Part shown: piece by piece, positions 41,133 through 51,100 of the stretch
Position numbering within the stretch: the stretch's first letter is position 1
How the letters are laid out: each line of letters starts with the position of its first letter
Origin: Protonemura montana
Taxonomy: Eukaryota > Arthropoda > Insecta > Plecoptera > Nemouridae
Assembly: GCA_947568835.1 (NCBI GenBank)
Contig: OX387602.1
Coordinates: forward strand, 7,472,570 to 7,536,569
Reading direction: 5' to 3'
Length of the DNA: 64,000 nt
Notes under the pieces: model-generated
Databases searched by the model: none
Told to the model about the DNA's origin: nothing
Seen by the model: only the letters and a program-made list of their open reading frames with translations
Position numbers and translations under genes: made by a program

Positions 41133-41346
41133 AGCACATGATATCCCTGGGATATCCACAGGACGTACGCAATGTTCAAAAAACATCCTATGAAAATGGT
41201 ACGTTGTGGGGATGTCCCGGGTACATGCTGAAATGGATCATCCCTAGCCCATTTTATTTGGTCATTGTGAGGATATCCCGGGGACATGCCAGAAAACACG
41301 TTAAAATTGGTCATTGTGGGGATATCCCGGGGACATTCGGCAATGG
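41133..41346. repeat. GGGATATCCC-type repeat cluster, left of transposon genes
   Basis: Three tandem units begin GGTACG/GGTCATTG at 41199, 41260 and 41309 (spacings 61 and 49). Each continues TTGTGGGGATRTCCCGGG-ACAT. An inverted relative (ATATCCCTGGGATATCCACA) lies at about 41140-41160, just inside a CACACAGCAC sequence. Alternating direct and inverted GGGATATCC motifs are typical of transposon subterminal regions, where transposase binds. That function is inferred. Confidence 0.75.
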
Positions 41347-42163
41347 ACCACAATATTATCTTCGTAAGTTTTTCAAACATACTTTGTCTAATATTTCACA
41401 AACTATTACGTCAATTTGGAACGCATAGATATGCCGTGTTGATCAGTCGATTCAGCGATGAAAAATGAGTAATCTATGTTAATTTCAACTCACGAAACCT
41501 CCGACAAAATAAGTTTCAAGATCGTTTCAAATTTGTTAAATTTCTCGAGCTCACAATATGAAACCATGGCTGAATCTCTTACTTTGCAAAAAAAACAATT
41601 TTGGGTGATCCAAGTTTTTTGTCATTTACTCGCTCAGTTTTCTAGCTATGCTGAAAGAAACGTCTATATAAAATGTAGACGAGATCAATAGGTATCTGAA
41701 TGTTATATCAAACAGTCGTTATGGTCCTTTGACTTTGCGTGAGAGTCTCTTGTAAGAGTCAAAGCGTAGTTTTTAGCTACACTTAGCCTTCTACTCTGGT
41801 CGTTTATCTCTCTCAAAGGTTAAAATCTGGCAAGTTAGTGTCCTGATAAGCTTGCCAGGGTCTTCGCGGTTGTGTTGATGTTCTGGTTTACCTGATTTGA
41901 TTGATTATACGAGCAAAGGAGTGTATGTTTTATGGTTGAACAAGCATAAGTGGGTGTACCCTTGTCATCGCAGCCTGGGACTCGTTTCAACACTATTAAA
42001 AGTGTTGATTGAATCGATTAGCTGAATCAAACCAACCTACCCCATCGTACAATTTACGCTGTATCTCGATCGTCTTTCAGAATCGCGCCACGAAGTGTCA
42101 TTCGATCGTTAAGAACAAAATATCGGTGATTTGAGAGCATTTACATATTATTTTCATCTCGTG

Positions 42164-42422
42164 TGACGTCAGACCACACGATTAGATCACATTATGACGT
42201 ATCTTTCCCACGCTCGGTGGTGTGGTTAATATTGGATCGATTGCGTAGATATAATATCATCGATTCGATTTCATATCGGTTGTCGAATTAATTAATTCAT
42301 CTAAATACAATTAAATGTGAAACCGAATCAAAAAATAAAAATACGGGGAGTCGGAAGCGACCGAACAAAGCCGATCACTGAGCGCAATATTGTCACGTGA
42401 TGTAAACATAGAAGCCATCTTG
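42164..42422 (+). promoter_or_regulatory. Probable promoter region of the transposon transcript
   Basis: Upstream of the first untranslated exon lie a perfect CRE palindrome TGACGTCA (42164-42171), a half-site TGACGT at about 42195, an E-box palindrome TCACGTGA (42393-42400) and GCCATCTTG (42414-42422), whose complement CAAGATGGC matches the YY1/Pleiohomeotic site. YY1-type sites near the start of transcription are known in other mobile elements. No TATA box in a clear position. Function inferred from motif and position only. Confidence 0.45.
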
Positions 42423-42429
42423 CCTGTTC

Positions 42430-42547
42430 AGTGATTGCTCGACTCGCAGTGCTACGATCTCTGAGTACAATTCTGATTTCGGGCTTTATGTGGATTTTGC
42501 CTTGTGGATTTTTGCATCAAGAAGCAACAGAATCTGAGGATACAACG
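42430..42547 (+). other. Putative 5' untranslated exon 1 of the transposase
   Basis: The 3' edge is set by the donor ACG|GTAAGA at 42548. The 5' edge is approximate. The exon has no long open frame. It could also feed gene B directly by splicing to the acceptor at 45288-45289. Confidence 0.45.
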
Positions 42548-42724
42548 GTAAGATGCATTCTTAATCATTATATATTTTGATATCATAATACTATTACTTT
42601 TACAGCGTCTTTGTAAGGTTATCTTGCCTTGCCTTGCCTCATGGACCTTACTAGTTACTTGGTTCGTAAGCTACTTTAATAAATGACACCTAGCCTGTAA
42701 ATCTATTCACTTTTCTGTTTTCAG

Positions 42725-42819
42725 CTCAGCTTAATTTTTCTTGTGGAGAGGAAAACCTAATATTAACAGCAGTATTGTAGAGCAAGGGTCTGAGCTCCTG
42801 GCTTACAATTTATTTATTG
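42725..42819 (+). other. Putative 5' untranslated exon 2 of the transposase
   Basis: Bounded by acceptor TTTTCTGTTTTCAG (ending 42724) and donor TTG|GTGAGT (42820). The next intron ends with TTTATTGCTAG at 42925, two bases before the transposase ATG. Both signals match consensus. Confidence 0.5.
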
Positions 42820-42927
42820 GTGAGTTTACAATATTGTATGCTTCTGTTAGGGTAGTGGCTTAGTCATCCTTGGCCTAGCCGGCTAATATGCAATACTTTG
42901 TAGTTACCTCTGGGTTTATTGCTAGAG

Positions 42928-45063
42928 ATGCCTCTTACTGAGAATGTTTCTACAGAAACACTTGAACTTCCAGCTCTTCTTTCAAAGACAACCATGAGTG
43001 GCACAAAATTAAAATCCCACCGACAGAGAGACAGGCTTGTAGCGCAGGAAACGAGCCAAGCACTTCAATATATTAATCAGGCATCTTCATCTGAAGAAAT
43101 TGACAGTGACGACCCTCAGCTTTTTTCCAGTCATGAGATTTCTCCTGTCCAGAGCCCGATTTATGCCGCCGATGTAGATAGTTTGATATCAGACCAACGC
43201 TCTGATATTTCAGAAGAGTCAAGTTTTGATGAGCAAGCCTCGACCATCGAAAGACCTTTGAACGACCAGTATGAGCCTAGTGAGTTTTGCGATCCAGATG
43301 TGCGATTCGATTCAGTTGACAAGTCGTTCCAAGACCTACTGGCTTCCTGGGCAGTGAAAGATAATGTGCATCATAGTGTTGTTAACAATTTACTAACAGT
43401 GCTACACTCACACCCATGCCATGTCAACCTTCCAAAAGATGCACGCATTTTACTTGGGACTCCCCGTTCCACCGGCGTTCAAAACGTTTATCCCGGTAAA
43501 TACTGGCACCACGGGATAAAAAATGGCATTGAATATTTGCTAGGCAAAATTAGTATTGCTCAAAGACAAATACCCACAACCATCAAACTCGTTGTGGGAA
43601 TAGATGGTCTTCCAATTGCCAAAGCTTCGGGCAGCCAACTGTGGCCAATTTTAGGACTGGTGCGAGAAATTTCCAACAAACCATTTCTCATTGGGTGCTA
43701 CCATGGGGATGTAAAGCCACATTCTCCACATGATTTCTTGAGAGAATTTGTAGAAGAGGCTGTAAACCTAACATCCAATGGCATCTCAATCCAGGGCAAA
43801 GTGAGGCAATTCAAGACCACATCGTTTATATGTGATGCCCCGGCTAAATCTTTTGTGACGTGTACCAAGGGACACTCGGGTTTTTACAGCTGTACCAAGT
43901 GCACCCAACGTGGAAACTACATCGAAAATAGAGTGTGCTTTCCATACAGTAAAAATATCGAACTGAGAACGGACGCGTCATTCCAACAGCACCGCCAAGA
44001 AGAACATCATGTTGGTCTTTCTCCACTGGAAACCATACCAGGGTTTGGACATGTGTCCCAATTTCCACTGGACTACATGCACCTCATCTGCCTGGGAGTG
44101 ACAAAAAAACTTATTCTTCTTTGGATGCGTGGAAAATTGCCAACGAAGCTGTCCATGGGGCAGGTCAATCGAGTTACTGCGAAACTCTTACTGTTAAAAA
44201 CCTGTGTTCCGGTCGAATTTGCCAGAAAGCCTCGGGATTTAAAATCGATTGATCGGTGGAAGGCTACGGAGCTCCGCCAATTTCTCTTTTACAGTGGGCC
44301 GGTTGTGTTGCTGCAAGTATTGCCCAAAAAATTATTCCTCCATTTTCTGACACTCCATGTCGCCGTGAGAATTTTGGCATCACCAGATATGTGCGCCACT
44401 CACAACGTGTACGCTGACGAACTGCTGCATTTTTTTGTTGAGCGCTTTGCAAAGCTTTACGGGAAAGCGTTAGTTTCGCACAATGTTCATGGTTTGCTCC
44501 ACATTGCGCAGGATGCTGCAAAACTGGGTGCACTCGATAACTTCAGTGCATTTGCTTTCGAGAATTTCATGCAGGAACTGAAGAAACTTGTCCGAAAGTG
44601 TGATAAGCCACTGCAACAGCTCCACCGACGTTATGAAGAAATTAAGAACCAATCATCCGTATTTACTGCCAGTCAATCAGAAAGCAAAATAATTTTCTCG
44701 TTTGTACATGTCAATGGGCCTCTGCTGAAGGATTTTGGAGATCCCCAATACAAACGAGCCAACTTCAAAAACTTCTCTCTTCGCATTGACCAGGCTAATA
44801 ATTGTGTTCTTAGCGATGAGGACGACATTATTATTGTCGAGAACATAGTGAGTTCGAGAAAAGGTCAAATGTTTGTAATTGGCAGGTTGTTTGAAGCCAG
44901 AGAAAATCTTTTCGAGAAGCCAATCCACTCGTCCGAGCTAGGCATTTACAAAGTGCACACGCTGTCGAATCGAAAATTCTGGCCAATCAGTAAGATTTGC
45001 GCCAAATTAGTTCGGTTTACTTTAGGCAACACTGATGTTGTATTTCCTCTTCTGCATTGCTAA
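42928..45063 (+). CDS. CACTA/EnSpm-like DDE transposase, 711 aa, intact
   Basis: Cuts and rejoins the element's ends in the nucleus. The start is ATG 42928, two bases after a splice acceptor (TTATTGCTAG); an in-frame TTG upstream lies across that acceptor and is not used. Residues 1-120 are acidic and Ser-rich. The catalytic core reads VVGIDGLPIAKASGSQLWPIL with probable first Asp at about 226, ICDAPAKSF with second Asp at about 303, and DNFSAFAFENF with Glu at about 545. Cys312/Cys322/Cys325 with an intervening GHSG form the usual metal-binding-like insertion after the second Asp. FPLDYMHLICLGVTKKL (about 380-396) is the helix motif characteristic of this tnp2-related family. The C-terminal 140 residues end GIYKVHTLSNRKFWPISKI...VVFPLLHC, as in invertebrate relatives. 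No internal stop or frameshift, and all key residues are present. A donor-like AAG|GTAAAA sits directly on the stop codon. Assignment of catalytic residues is by motif resemblance. Confidence 0.9.
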   Translation: MPLTENVSTETLELPALLSKTTMSGTKLKSHRQRDRLVAQETSQALQYINQASSSEEIDSDDPQLFSSHEISPVQSPIYAADVDSLISDQRSDISEESSFDEQASTIERPLNDQYEPSEFCDPDVRFDSVDKSFQDLLASWAVKDNVHHSVVNNLLTVLHSHPCHVNLPKDARILLGTPRSTGVQNVYPGKYWHHGIKNGIEYLLGKISIAQRQIPTTIKLVVGIDGLPIAKASGSQLWPILGLVREISNKPFLIGCYHGDVKPHSPHDFLREFVEEAVNLTSNGISIQGKVRQFKTTSFICDAPAKSFVTCTKGHSGFYSCTKCTQRGNYIENRVCFPYSKNIELRTDASFQQHRQEEHHVGLSPLETIPGFGHVSQFPLDYMHLICLGVTKKLILLWMRGKLPTKLSMGQVNRVTAKLLLLKTCVPVEFARKPRDLKSIDRWKATELRQFLFYSGPVVLLQVLPKKLFLHFLTLHVAVRILASPDMCATHNVYADELLHFFVERFAKLYGKALVSHNVHGLLHIAQDAAKLGALDNFSAFAFENFMQELKKLVRKCDKPLQQLHRRYEEIKNQSSVFTASQSESKIIFSFVHVNGPLLKDFGDPQYKRANFKNFSLRIDQANNCVLSDEDDIIIVENIVSSRKGQMFVIGRLFEARENLFEKPIHSSELGIYKVHTLSNRKFWPISKICAKLVRFTLGNTDVVFPLLHC

Positions 45064-45289
45064 GGTAAAAGCATCCCCTATGTCACAGCCACATGGATAG
45101 CTAATTCAAGCTATGATCAGTAATAGTGTACACAATTATGGTGCCCCTAGACTAGGTTTCTCTTGCCCTTCTCTCACGCTCTGACGGTGAAGCAGAGAAG
45201 CACCAAGTACATTCTCCTTGGTAGCCTGGGCATCTTGCAAAAAAAACCAAGATCCACTACTTTTTATTAACTCACAATATTTGTTTCAG
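45062..45289 (+). other. Inter-gene splice signals: donor at transposase stop, acceptor before gene B
   Basis: The transposase ends TGC TAA G, and GTAAAA begins at 45065. TTGTTTCAG ends at 45289, ten bases before the gene B ATG at 45300. This forms a plausible 225-base intron whose removal leaves the transposase stop, then a short leader, then gene B. It suggests a common pre-mRNA, with gene B expressed either as a second cistron or by skipping the transposase exon from the 5' untranslated donor. Confidence 0.55.
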
Positions 45290-45299
45290 GTTTGCTACA

Positions 45300-47005
45300 A
45301 TGGCCTTCTGCGTGGTGTCGATAACCGACAATGGTAATCTTTTTGTTGATGCGGTACCACAGTCATGGTTTGTTATGAAAACCAAGCAATGTTACTGGCC
45401 GCCAAAAGCAGTGGATACTGCCAAAGTTTTGGCAGCCATTAGGAATGAAGACCTCCCCAAGAAGAACTGGCCAATGTATTCCGCTAAACTTATGGGGAGG
45501 TATGGTACGTAAACTGATTTATTTTGTTGTATCGCGTTGCATGGCATTTTTGTTGATTCACACTTGTGAATTTCATATGCATTTTGTTGATTTGGCCATG
45601 GTTGATGTCCACATTTAAATTTAAATGTGCATGGCAATTTGTTACATTCATAGGGTGCCGACAAACAAGTGATTTTTGCTCTCATTTTTTAGCTGACTTG
45701 GCAACTGCACAGCTGAAAGCAGAAAAAGGAACTACCTATTCCCGTCTGACGACAGACTTCAGTGACTCCAGTGAAATGAGTTCCGATGATGAATTTCCAG
45801 CACCACCTAAGAAAAAAAATAAGAAAGCCACAATGCAAGGTGCATCATCGCTGACAGCACAGCTGCAAGATCTCCCCCCTTTTTCACCGCTCTCCCCTAT
45901 GTCACTGCCTCAAGACTCCCCCGTAGCACAGCCGCAGGAACATTCTCCCTCGACGCAGCCTCGGAAACAGATCTCTATGTCGCAGCCCCGGAGAATAGCG
46001 TATTCGCAGTCTGGTAAAGACAGAACTGTTCCATCGACACGTGATCGAGATACACCTAGCCGGCCGCCACCTCACTCTCCACCTTCTCGCAGGCGTGAAT
46101 GTAAGCTGAATAAATTAGCCTTTTCTCAGCTTAAGTTTACTATCTCTTTTTTTGTGAACTATTATTAATGCCTTTTTTGCAGGCTTTGAATCGGAAGTAA
46201 TTCGTCTGCTGACCCGGCAGAAGGTCGAACTTCAGCAGCTCCGAGCAGGCGTTGATCTGCTATTGGCTGCTAGCAGCAAGTCTGCCAACACTGAGGCACC
46301 AGCTAGGACAAACCTACTTGTTGAGCTGCTTTTACCTGTCAAGTCTCTGAATAGTTTAGACATCCTGGAAAAGAAACTGGAGAAAATTGATATTTTTTTG
46401 GGCCTGGTATGTAAAAAATCTGAATGAACTGGTGGTGTAGTACTGTTTCAAAGCAAAAAAACTCAATAACAACATACCAAATTAATTGTAATAAATAATT
46501 TTTTTTTTTAGATAAACGAGCTTTCTCGAGTGGGGGGATGTTCTGTCAAGAACAGCGTTGCTCGCATTATGGAGCGTGTGGTTACATCAGATGTAGCTGT
46601 CAGTTACAGTTGGCCAGGAAAGAAAAAGAAAAATTCTTTTAGCAAGCTGACTCTTGCTAAAGTCATCAAACGTATGTATAATGTAAAAGCATTGGTCTTT
46701 GCTCAATTATTACATTTGGATTCTCATCAGAATGATCGGCCCGATTAATAATAAAACCGCTTATAAATTACTCCAATTTCAGAAGCTGTACTAAAACTCA
46801 ACGAAACTGCCAGCGAGAAGGAGATAGAGGGGGCCATCCAATGTTGGTTGGTTAGATCCAAGGAGCGGCTTTTGCGTGCTACTAATATTTTGTAAGTAAA
46901 TATATTTGTATATAATGTATGGCTTGGTGTTGTTATAAGTTATCAAAAACAGTAATTTATTTGTGATGCATTTTCAGGCCTGAAAACTCCCAAATTACGG
47001 ATTAA
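45300..47005 (+). CDS. Spliced DUF4806-domain transposon protein, 377 aa, six exons
   Basis: Accessory protein of the transposon; molecular role unknown, with DNA or transposase binding possible. Exons: 45300-45504, 45693-46100, 46183-46406, 46512-46671, 46783-46891, 46978-47005. Every intron is GT-AG and the phases (1,1,0,1,2) join without a frame break, giving 1134 nt. Exon 1 encodes a small N-terminal domain with WFVMKTKQCYWPP and KKNWPMYSAKLMGRY. Exon 2 is acidic, then basic (PPKKKNKKA, possible nuclear localisation), then rich in Pro, Ser and Gln with SPxAQPQ/STQPR/SMSQPR quasi-repeats. Exon 3 begins with a short heptad-like helix (VIRLLTRQKVELQQLRAGVD). The DUF4806 domain covers roughly residues 252-365 over exons 3-5: LPVKSLNSLDILEKKL, INELSRVGG, YSWPGKKKKNSFSKLTL, IEGAIQCWLVRSKERL. 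The last exon adds only LPENSQITD. The family name is from memory of the domain's pattern. The model is ab initio and no transcript was available. Confidence 0.85.
45610..45629. repeat. 20-bp perfect palindrome in gene B intron 1
   Basis: CACATTTAAA followed by its complement, with outer GCCATG and CATGGC arms a few bases away. Potential hairpin in the pre-mRNA or a binding site. Function unknown. Confidence 0.8.
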
Positions 47006-47263
47006 ACTGAACTTTCACAACCAGCCAACACAATTTCATCACTCATATTTAAGTTAAGCTCAAGTTTAAGTGTCCTGTAAATTTTTGTCTTTTACGAGTG
47101 TTGTATTTATAAATGCAGTTCTTGCAGTATATTTCTTAGATACAGTTTCCAATGATCATATATTCTGTAAAAATCTTTATTGTGATCGTCAATTATCTGC
47201 CCAGTGGTAGACAAAGATAGTATTAATGATCAAGTGCAAATTAGTTATATTTCATGACCATAG

Positions 47264-47835
47264 TTACCAAGCTAATGATGGCGTTGAGGAAGGAGAGATT
47301 TCCTTTTCCAACCTACATTTGGTTTTGTATCGTAACCATTATTATCAAGCCAATGATGGCAGTTAGGTAAGAGAGATTTTATTTTCACTTTATTTTGGTT
47401 CTGAATCGTAACTAGTTGCTAATCAAGCCATTGATGCCAGTCCGGGATGAGAGTTACTCATTTTTCTTTGTATGCTTGGGTGTGTGAAGTTACCAATACC
47501 GACGATGGCTGTGAGGTACGAGAGATACTGTTTTTCAATTTTCTCTCAATATTAAGACTTTGCGTGGATGATATCAACCGTTGTCAGATACCGATATTCT
47601 ATCAATATCAAGACGTGAAAAATGTATGTATATCTGTTTCATATCATCTTTCCGTAAAGACATATTAGTTGGCAGAAAAGATGTCATTTTTCAACCTACC
47701 GTTGGCTTAAACAGCAATTATAATTATTTTTGCCAAACATGTGTTACCAATGCCGATGATGGCTGTGATTGGTTTGAGCCTATGAGGGAAGATATTTTGT
47801 GTGTGGCTGCTTCCCATTTTCTTTCAATATTATTA
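47264..47835. repeat. Tandem repeat 3' of the transposon genes, unit 71-78 bp
   Basis: The motif TTACCAAGCYAATGATGGC followed by TGAGGTAAGAGAGAT begins at 47264, 47342, 47419 and 47490. A displaced fifth copy is at 47744. The last two also share TTCTCTCAATATTA downstream, so the unit includes more than the core. Divergence is moderate. The position directly after gene B suggests a 3' subterminal region or 3' UTR of the element. Confidence 0.8.
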
Positions 47836-48084
47836 TGTGAAATGTCCTTATCTTCAGAACGAAGAATTAGAAACTTAAGGAGAATCTTATCATTAACATT
47901 AGTTACTATATTGCCTAGACAAGAGATTTTCCATGTTGCCTCTAACGTGATGTTTAGCATAGCATCCACTTGATTACCCCATTTTATGACCAATCTGTAG
48001 GTCGAATTTTGTACACTGCAATACAATAATAAATATGCAACAGAATTTTTAGTTTTTTTTAAATAACTCATTAAATCCCATAAA

Positions 48085-48155
48085 ATCGATATGCAGACAA
48101 TATCCCGACGATATATGTGGTACATCCCTTGGAACCTCCAAGGCACGTCCGTGGC
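48085..48155. repeat. GATATCCC-type motifs, right of transposon genes
   Basis: AATATCCCGACGATAT, GTACATCCCTTGG and ACGTCCGTGGCATAT resemble the motifs in the left cluster (41133-41346) but are more decayed. The complement of the left cluster contains ACGTCCTGTGGATAT, close to the last motif, which gives the inverted arrangement expected at opposite ends of a transposon. The similarity is short and could be chance. Confidence 0.4.
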
Positions 48156-51100
48156 ATATATATAAGAAAATGGTAAGAAGACGTCTCACACGTCTCGCTG
48201 GTAGTATGTTGACTCGATGTAGAATAGCAACGTTGTGCACAAGGAAAAACGATATGCGGTGAGTAAGGAAGTGTGATACAAAACAGAGCAGAGCTTATAT
48301 AACAAGTCCTGTGTTGGGATTTTAATGAAAATTCCTTTGCCGCGAAAATGGACCAATTATTCATTCGGACATTGTTTCAGTTTGGGAATAGAATAATCTG
48401 TGAAGTGTTTGGTGATCATTGATAAATTCGAGTCACAAATGAATTGAGACCGCCACGCTTGTACACGTCGTCAGCTAAGCAGATTAAAAAGCTTTCATTA
48501 CACAAGGAAAATGGGGGGTGAAGCCCGGTACAAAGCAGAGAGTGTTCGGCTGCCTGCTTGAAGCGGCTTGTAACGAACCTAAAATTATACAATATCAGCA
48601 ATTATCTCCCTTGATGTGCATAAGTATGTAAAGCTGAATAAGTTTGCGTTACCACACATACTTGCCATAACAAAGTGAGTATATTGTAAGTTAAAATACT
48701 TTAACCTAGATACCACGCTGCAACATTACGAAATGCTCACCTAAAAGAAAAATATTTTACAGAGATTCTCAAGTCCTTAAAATATTCCAGGCATGAATAC
48801 TACAAAGTTCCGTGATTACATCTATGGCAATCCTTTTGAGTATCTCTACAAACTGGGTACCCACTGGGAGGATATAATATGGCAAAGTTATTCCAGTGGA
48901 ACATAGAATGATCCATTACAGCCAAATTTACAATAATGCCATTTTCTATGTGCTGTATAATTTCAATTTTCATCGAGACTGAATGATAAAAAGTGTAAAC
49001 GCCAGCTGAATAATAATCATGCCATAGATTTGGAACACACAGTTCGCCTACATCACCATTAATCCGTTGGTTTTTGTCCCCATAGAAAGCCTTCTGAAGT
49101 GGTGGTGGTGCCGAGTACTGGCAATGATACCAATGCCATACGCAATGCCAAGCCTGTCCCCGATGCATTGTCCAATACTTTAACTTCATATGATCCGCTA
49201 ATTCCATCGAATAAATGAAGACTATTGAAATTTTTTTATATATTTGGTTTAATTTTGGAGAGGATTATGTAATTTGGAAATGTAGGTATTCGTAATAGAC
49301 CCATATTCAAACGTACATCCTTACACTAGCCGAATTATTAATATTTTATTAAGCGTTAGAACTTTTTCACAATATTTGTATTCTCATTTGACAAAAAATC
49401 TGTAATTGACGCAAAATATACGCATTGACAAACCAATCTCGATAAAAGGTAGCCGCTAGCGACATGCAGGTACATCAGCTGTTCGGAGACTGCCAATTGC
49501 TCCTGGTCGTTCTGATATATTTTGACGAGACAGATCTGCATTGAATGTAACGCGACGTGATTGATAGCTGAATATGTATTTCAGATCAGGTCTCGTCACG
49601 GGGGATTATGTATGCCATTTCAGAAAGAGCTCTGCAAGCCTGGAATCCAAAGGCGCACTTTTCCAATCCCTTGGGACCCTCTGAGGAGTCGGATCGGGAT
49701 GCCTTCGCATGCGGATTCTGTCGATGATGCTGGCGCACATGCTTTTGCCTTTTATGTTTTGCTATTTCGTGCCTAACTTTGCATAATCTCGACATGGGGA
49801 TTATCAGGGTGGGTTTTACGTTGTTTTCTAGGTCACATCACTGGGCGATTTCATCAAACGAAGGGCGGTGCATTGAGCATCAAGACGTCATTACAGTTTT
49901 ATCGACAGAAGGTACATCTTTCTGTGTGCCATATGCGAAAGTTTAAATTAAATTTACTGTATTCTTGTAAGCGAATGAAAGTTTGCAGTCCAATCTAAGA
50001 ATAAGAAATTGATTGAAATGTTTAGCTTCATCAAAGTTGGATCGTGAATTGCTTCTCGACGATAAATTCAAAGATATTTCATTCGCCTCCACAACTATTT
50101 GATAAAATAGGCCATTCAATACCACAAACAAGAATTTCATTAAACTCATCATTCACTGTTAATTTCGTCTAATTAAAATGGATATTACTCTGCCCATACT
50201 TTATAGACGTGGCGCGAGTGAGAAATATTAATTTCCTATTTATAATGAAATTTTGCGACCGCCGGGAAATATTTTCCCTTCTTTTTTCCGGCTCTATTCG
50301 CAACAGGAGATGAAAAATTCTCGATATGAATTTTTATAAATTAAAGGCCGCATAAATTTAACACTCTTGGCGTTTTCAAGCACCTCGGCAGCACCTTAGA
50401 TTATCTCATTGTGTCAACCACCTTGCCAGTTTCTTGCATATAGCTGTAAAGTTATTAATCGCCAGTAATCTTGTATTTTATTATTAAACTATGTGGTGCT
50501 AAAGTATTCCAATCTACTTGCGTGCAAGTGGGCAAGCTAAACTTTCCTCGCAGAGAAATTGATGAGGGAATGTTGAACGTTGCCGAGAAAGTGCACGTTC
50601 GCTCAAACCGAGACCTAGCTAAGATTAAAGTGTGAATAGAGGTGGGATGGGAGCTGGGTCTAGTCAACCGGCAACCCGCAACGCACAGACGAATATAAGA
50701 AATAATGAGGAACAACCCTTCTGGGCTCAAAAAGCACTAAAGGTTGGCAAATTTCATTCTATGATGTATGCTAGAGCCTGACGAGCTGCCAAGGGATTTT
50801 GCCACCTTTGCTGTCGTAAAAAGGGGAATTGCTGTTTAAAAGCATCACTGCACTCTCCAAGCATTTTCATATAAAATTGTGGGCTGGCTTTAAATGAATT
50901 TCTAGTTTAATTTGAACATTTAAATTCGGCTAAATATACAGTTTGCATTAACATTTCCGACGGAAAGTGAAATTGAATATTATAACCCTTTCTGAGCAAT
51001 AGTCGTTACTGTAACATTACTCGAGCAAAAGTGTACCTTCATAGTCGTACCAGGACGTGGAGTTCTAGGAATTCCACAAGTAATAAATACGAATAACACA

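Larger units (their letters stand above)
41133..48155 (+). mobile_element. CACTA/EnSpm-like DNA transposon, two intact genes
   Basis: The body contains a full-length DDE transposase (42928-45063) and a spliced DUF4806 gene (45300-47005), both on the plus strand and both free of disabling changes as far as I can read. The outer limits given are those of GGGATATCCC-type repeats on the left (41133-41346) and a similar cluster on the right (48085-48155), which I treat as possible subterminal repeats. The exact termini, terminal inverted repeats and target duplication were not established. A tighter alternative uses CACTGAGC at 42377 and the complementary CACTGGGC read leftward from 47209, which agree at 7 of 8 bases, but the flanking trinucleotides do not match. 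The pairing of a CACTA-type transposase with a DUF4806 protein recurs in animal elements. Intactness suggests recent activity, though that cannot be shown from one copy. Confidence 0.6.

Noticed and set aside
42919-42927. Upstream TTG as start of the transposase
   Set aside because: A splice acceptor (TTATTGCTAG) ends at 42925, so the TTG codon is intronic; the ATG at 42928 is the natural start.
47724-48146. 140-codon minus-strand frame in the transposon 3' region
   Set aside because: It overlaps the tandem repeats and has no recognisable domain; likely chance.
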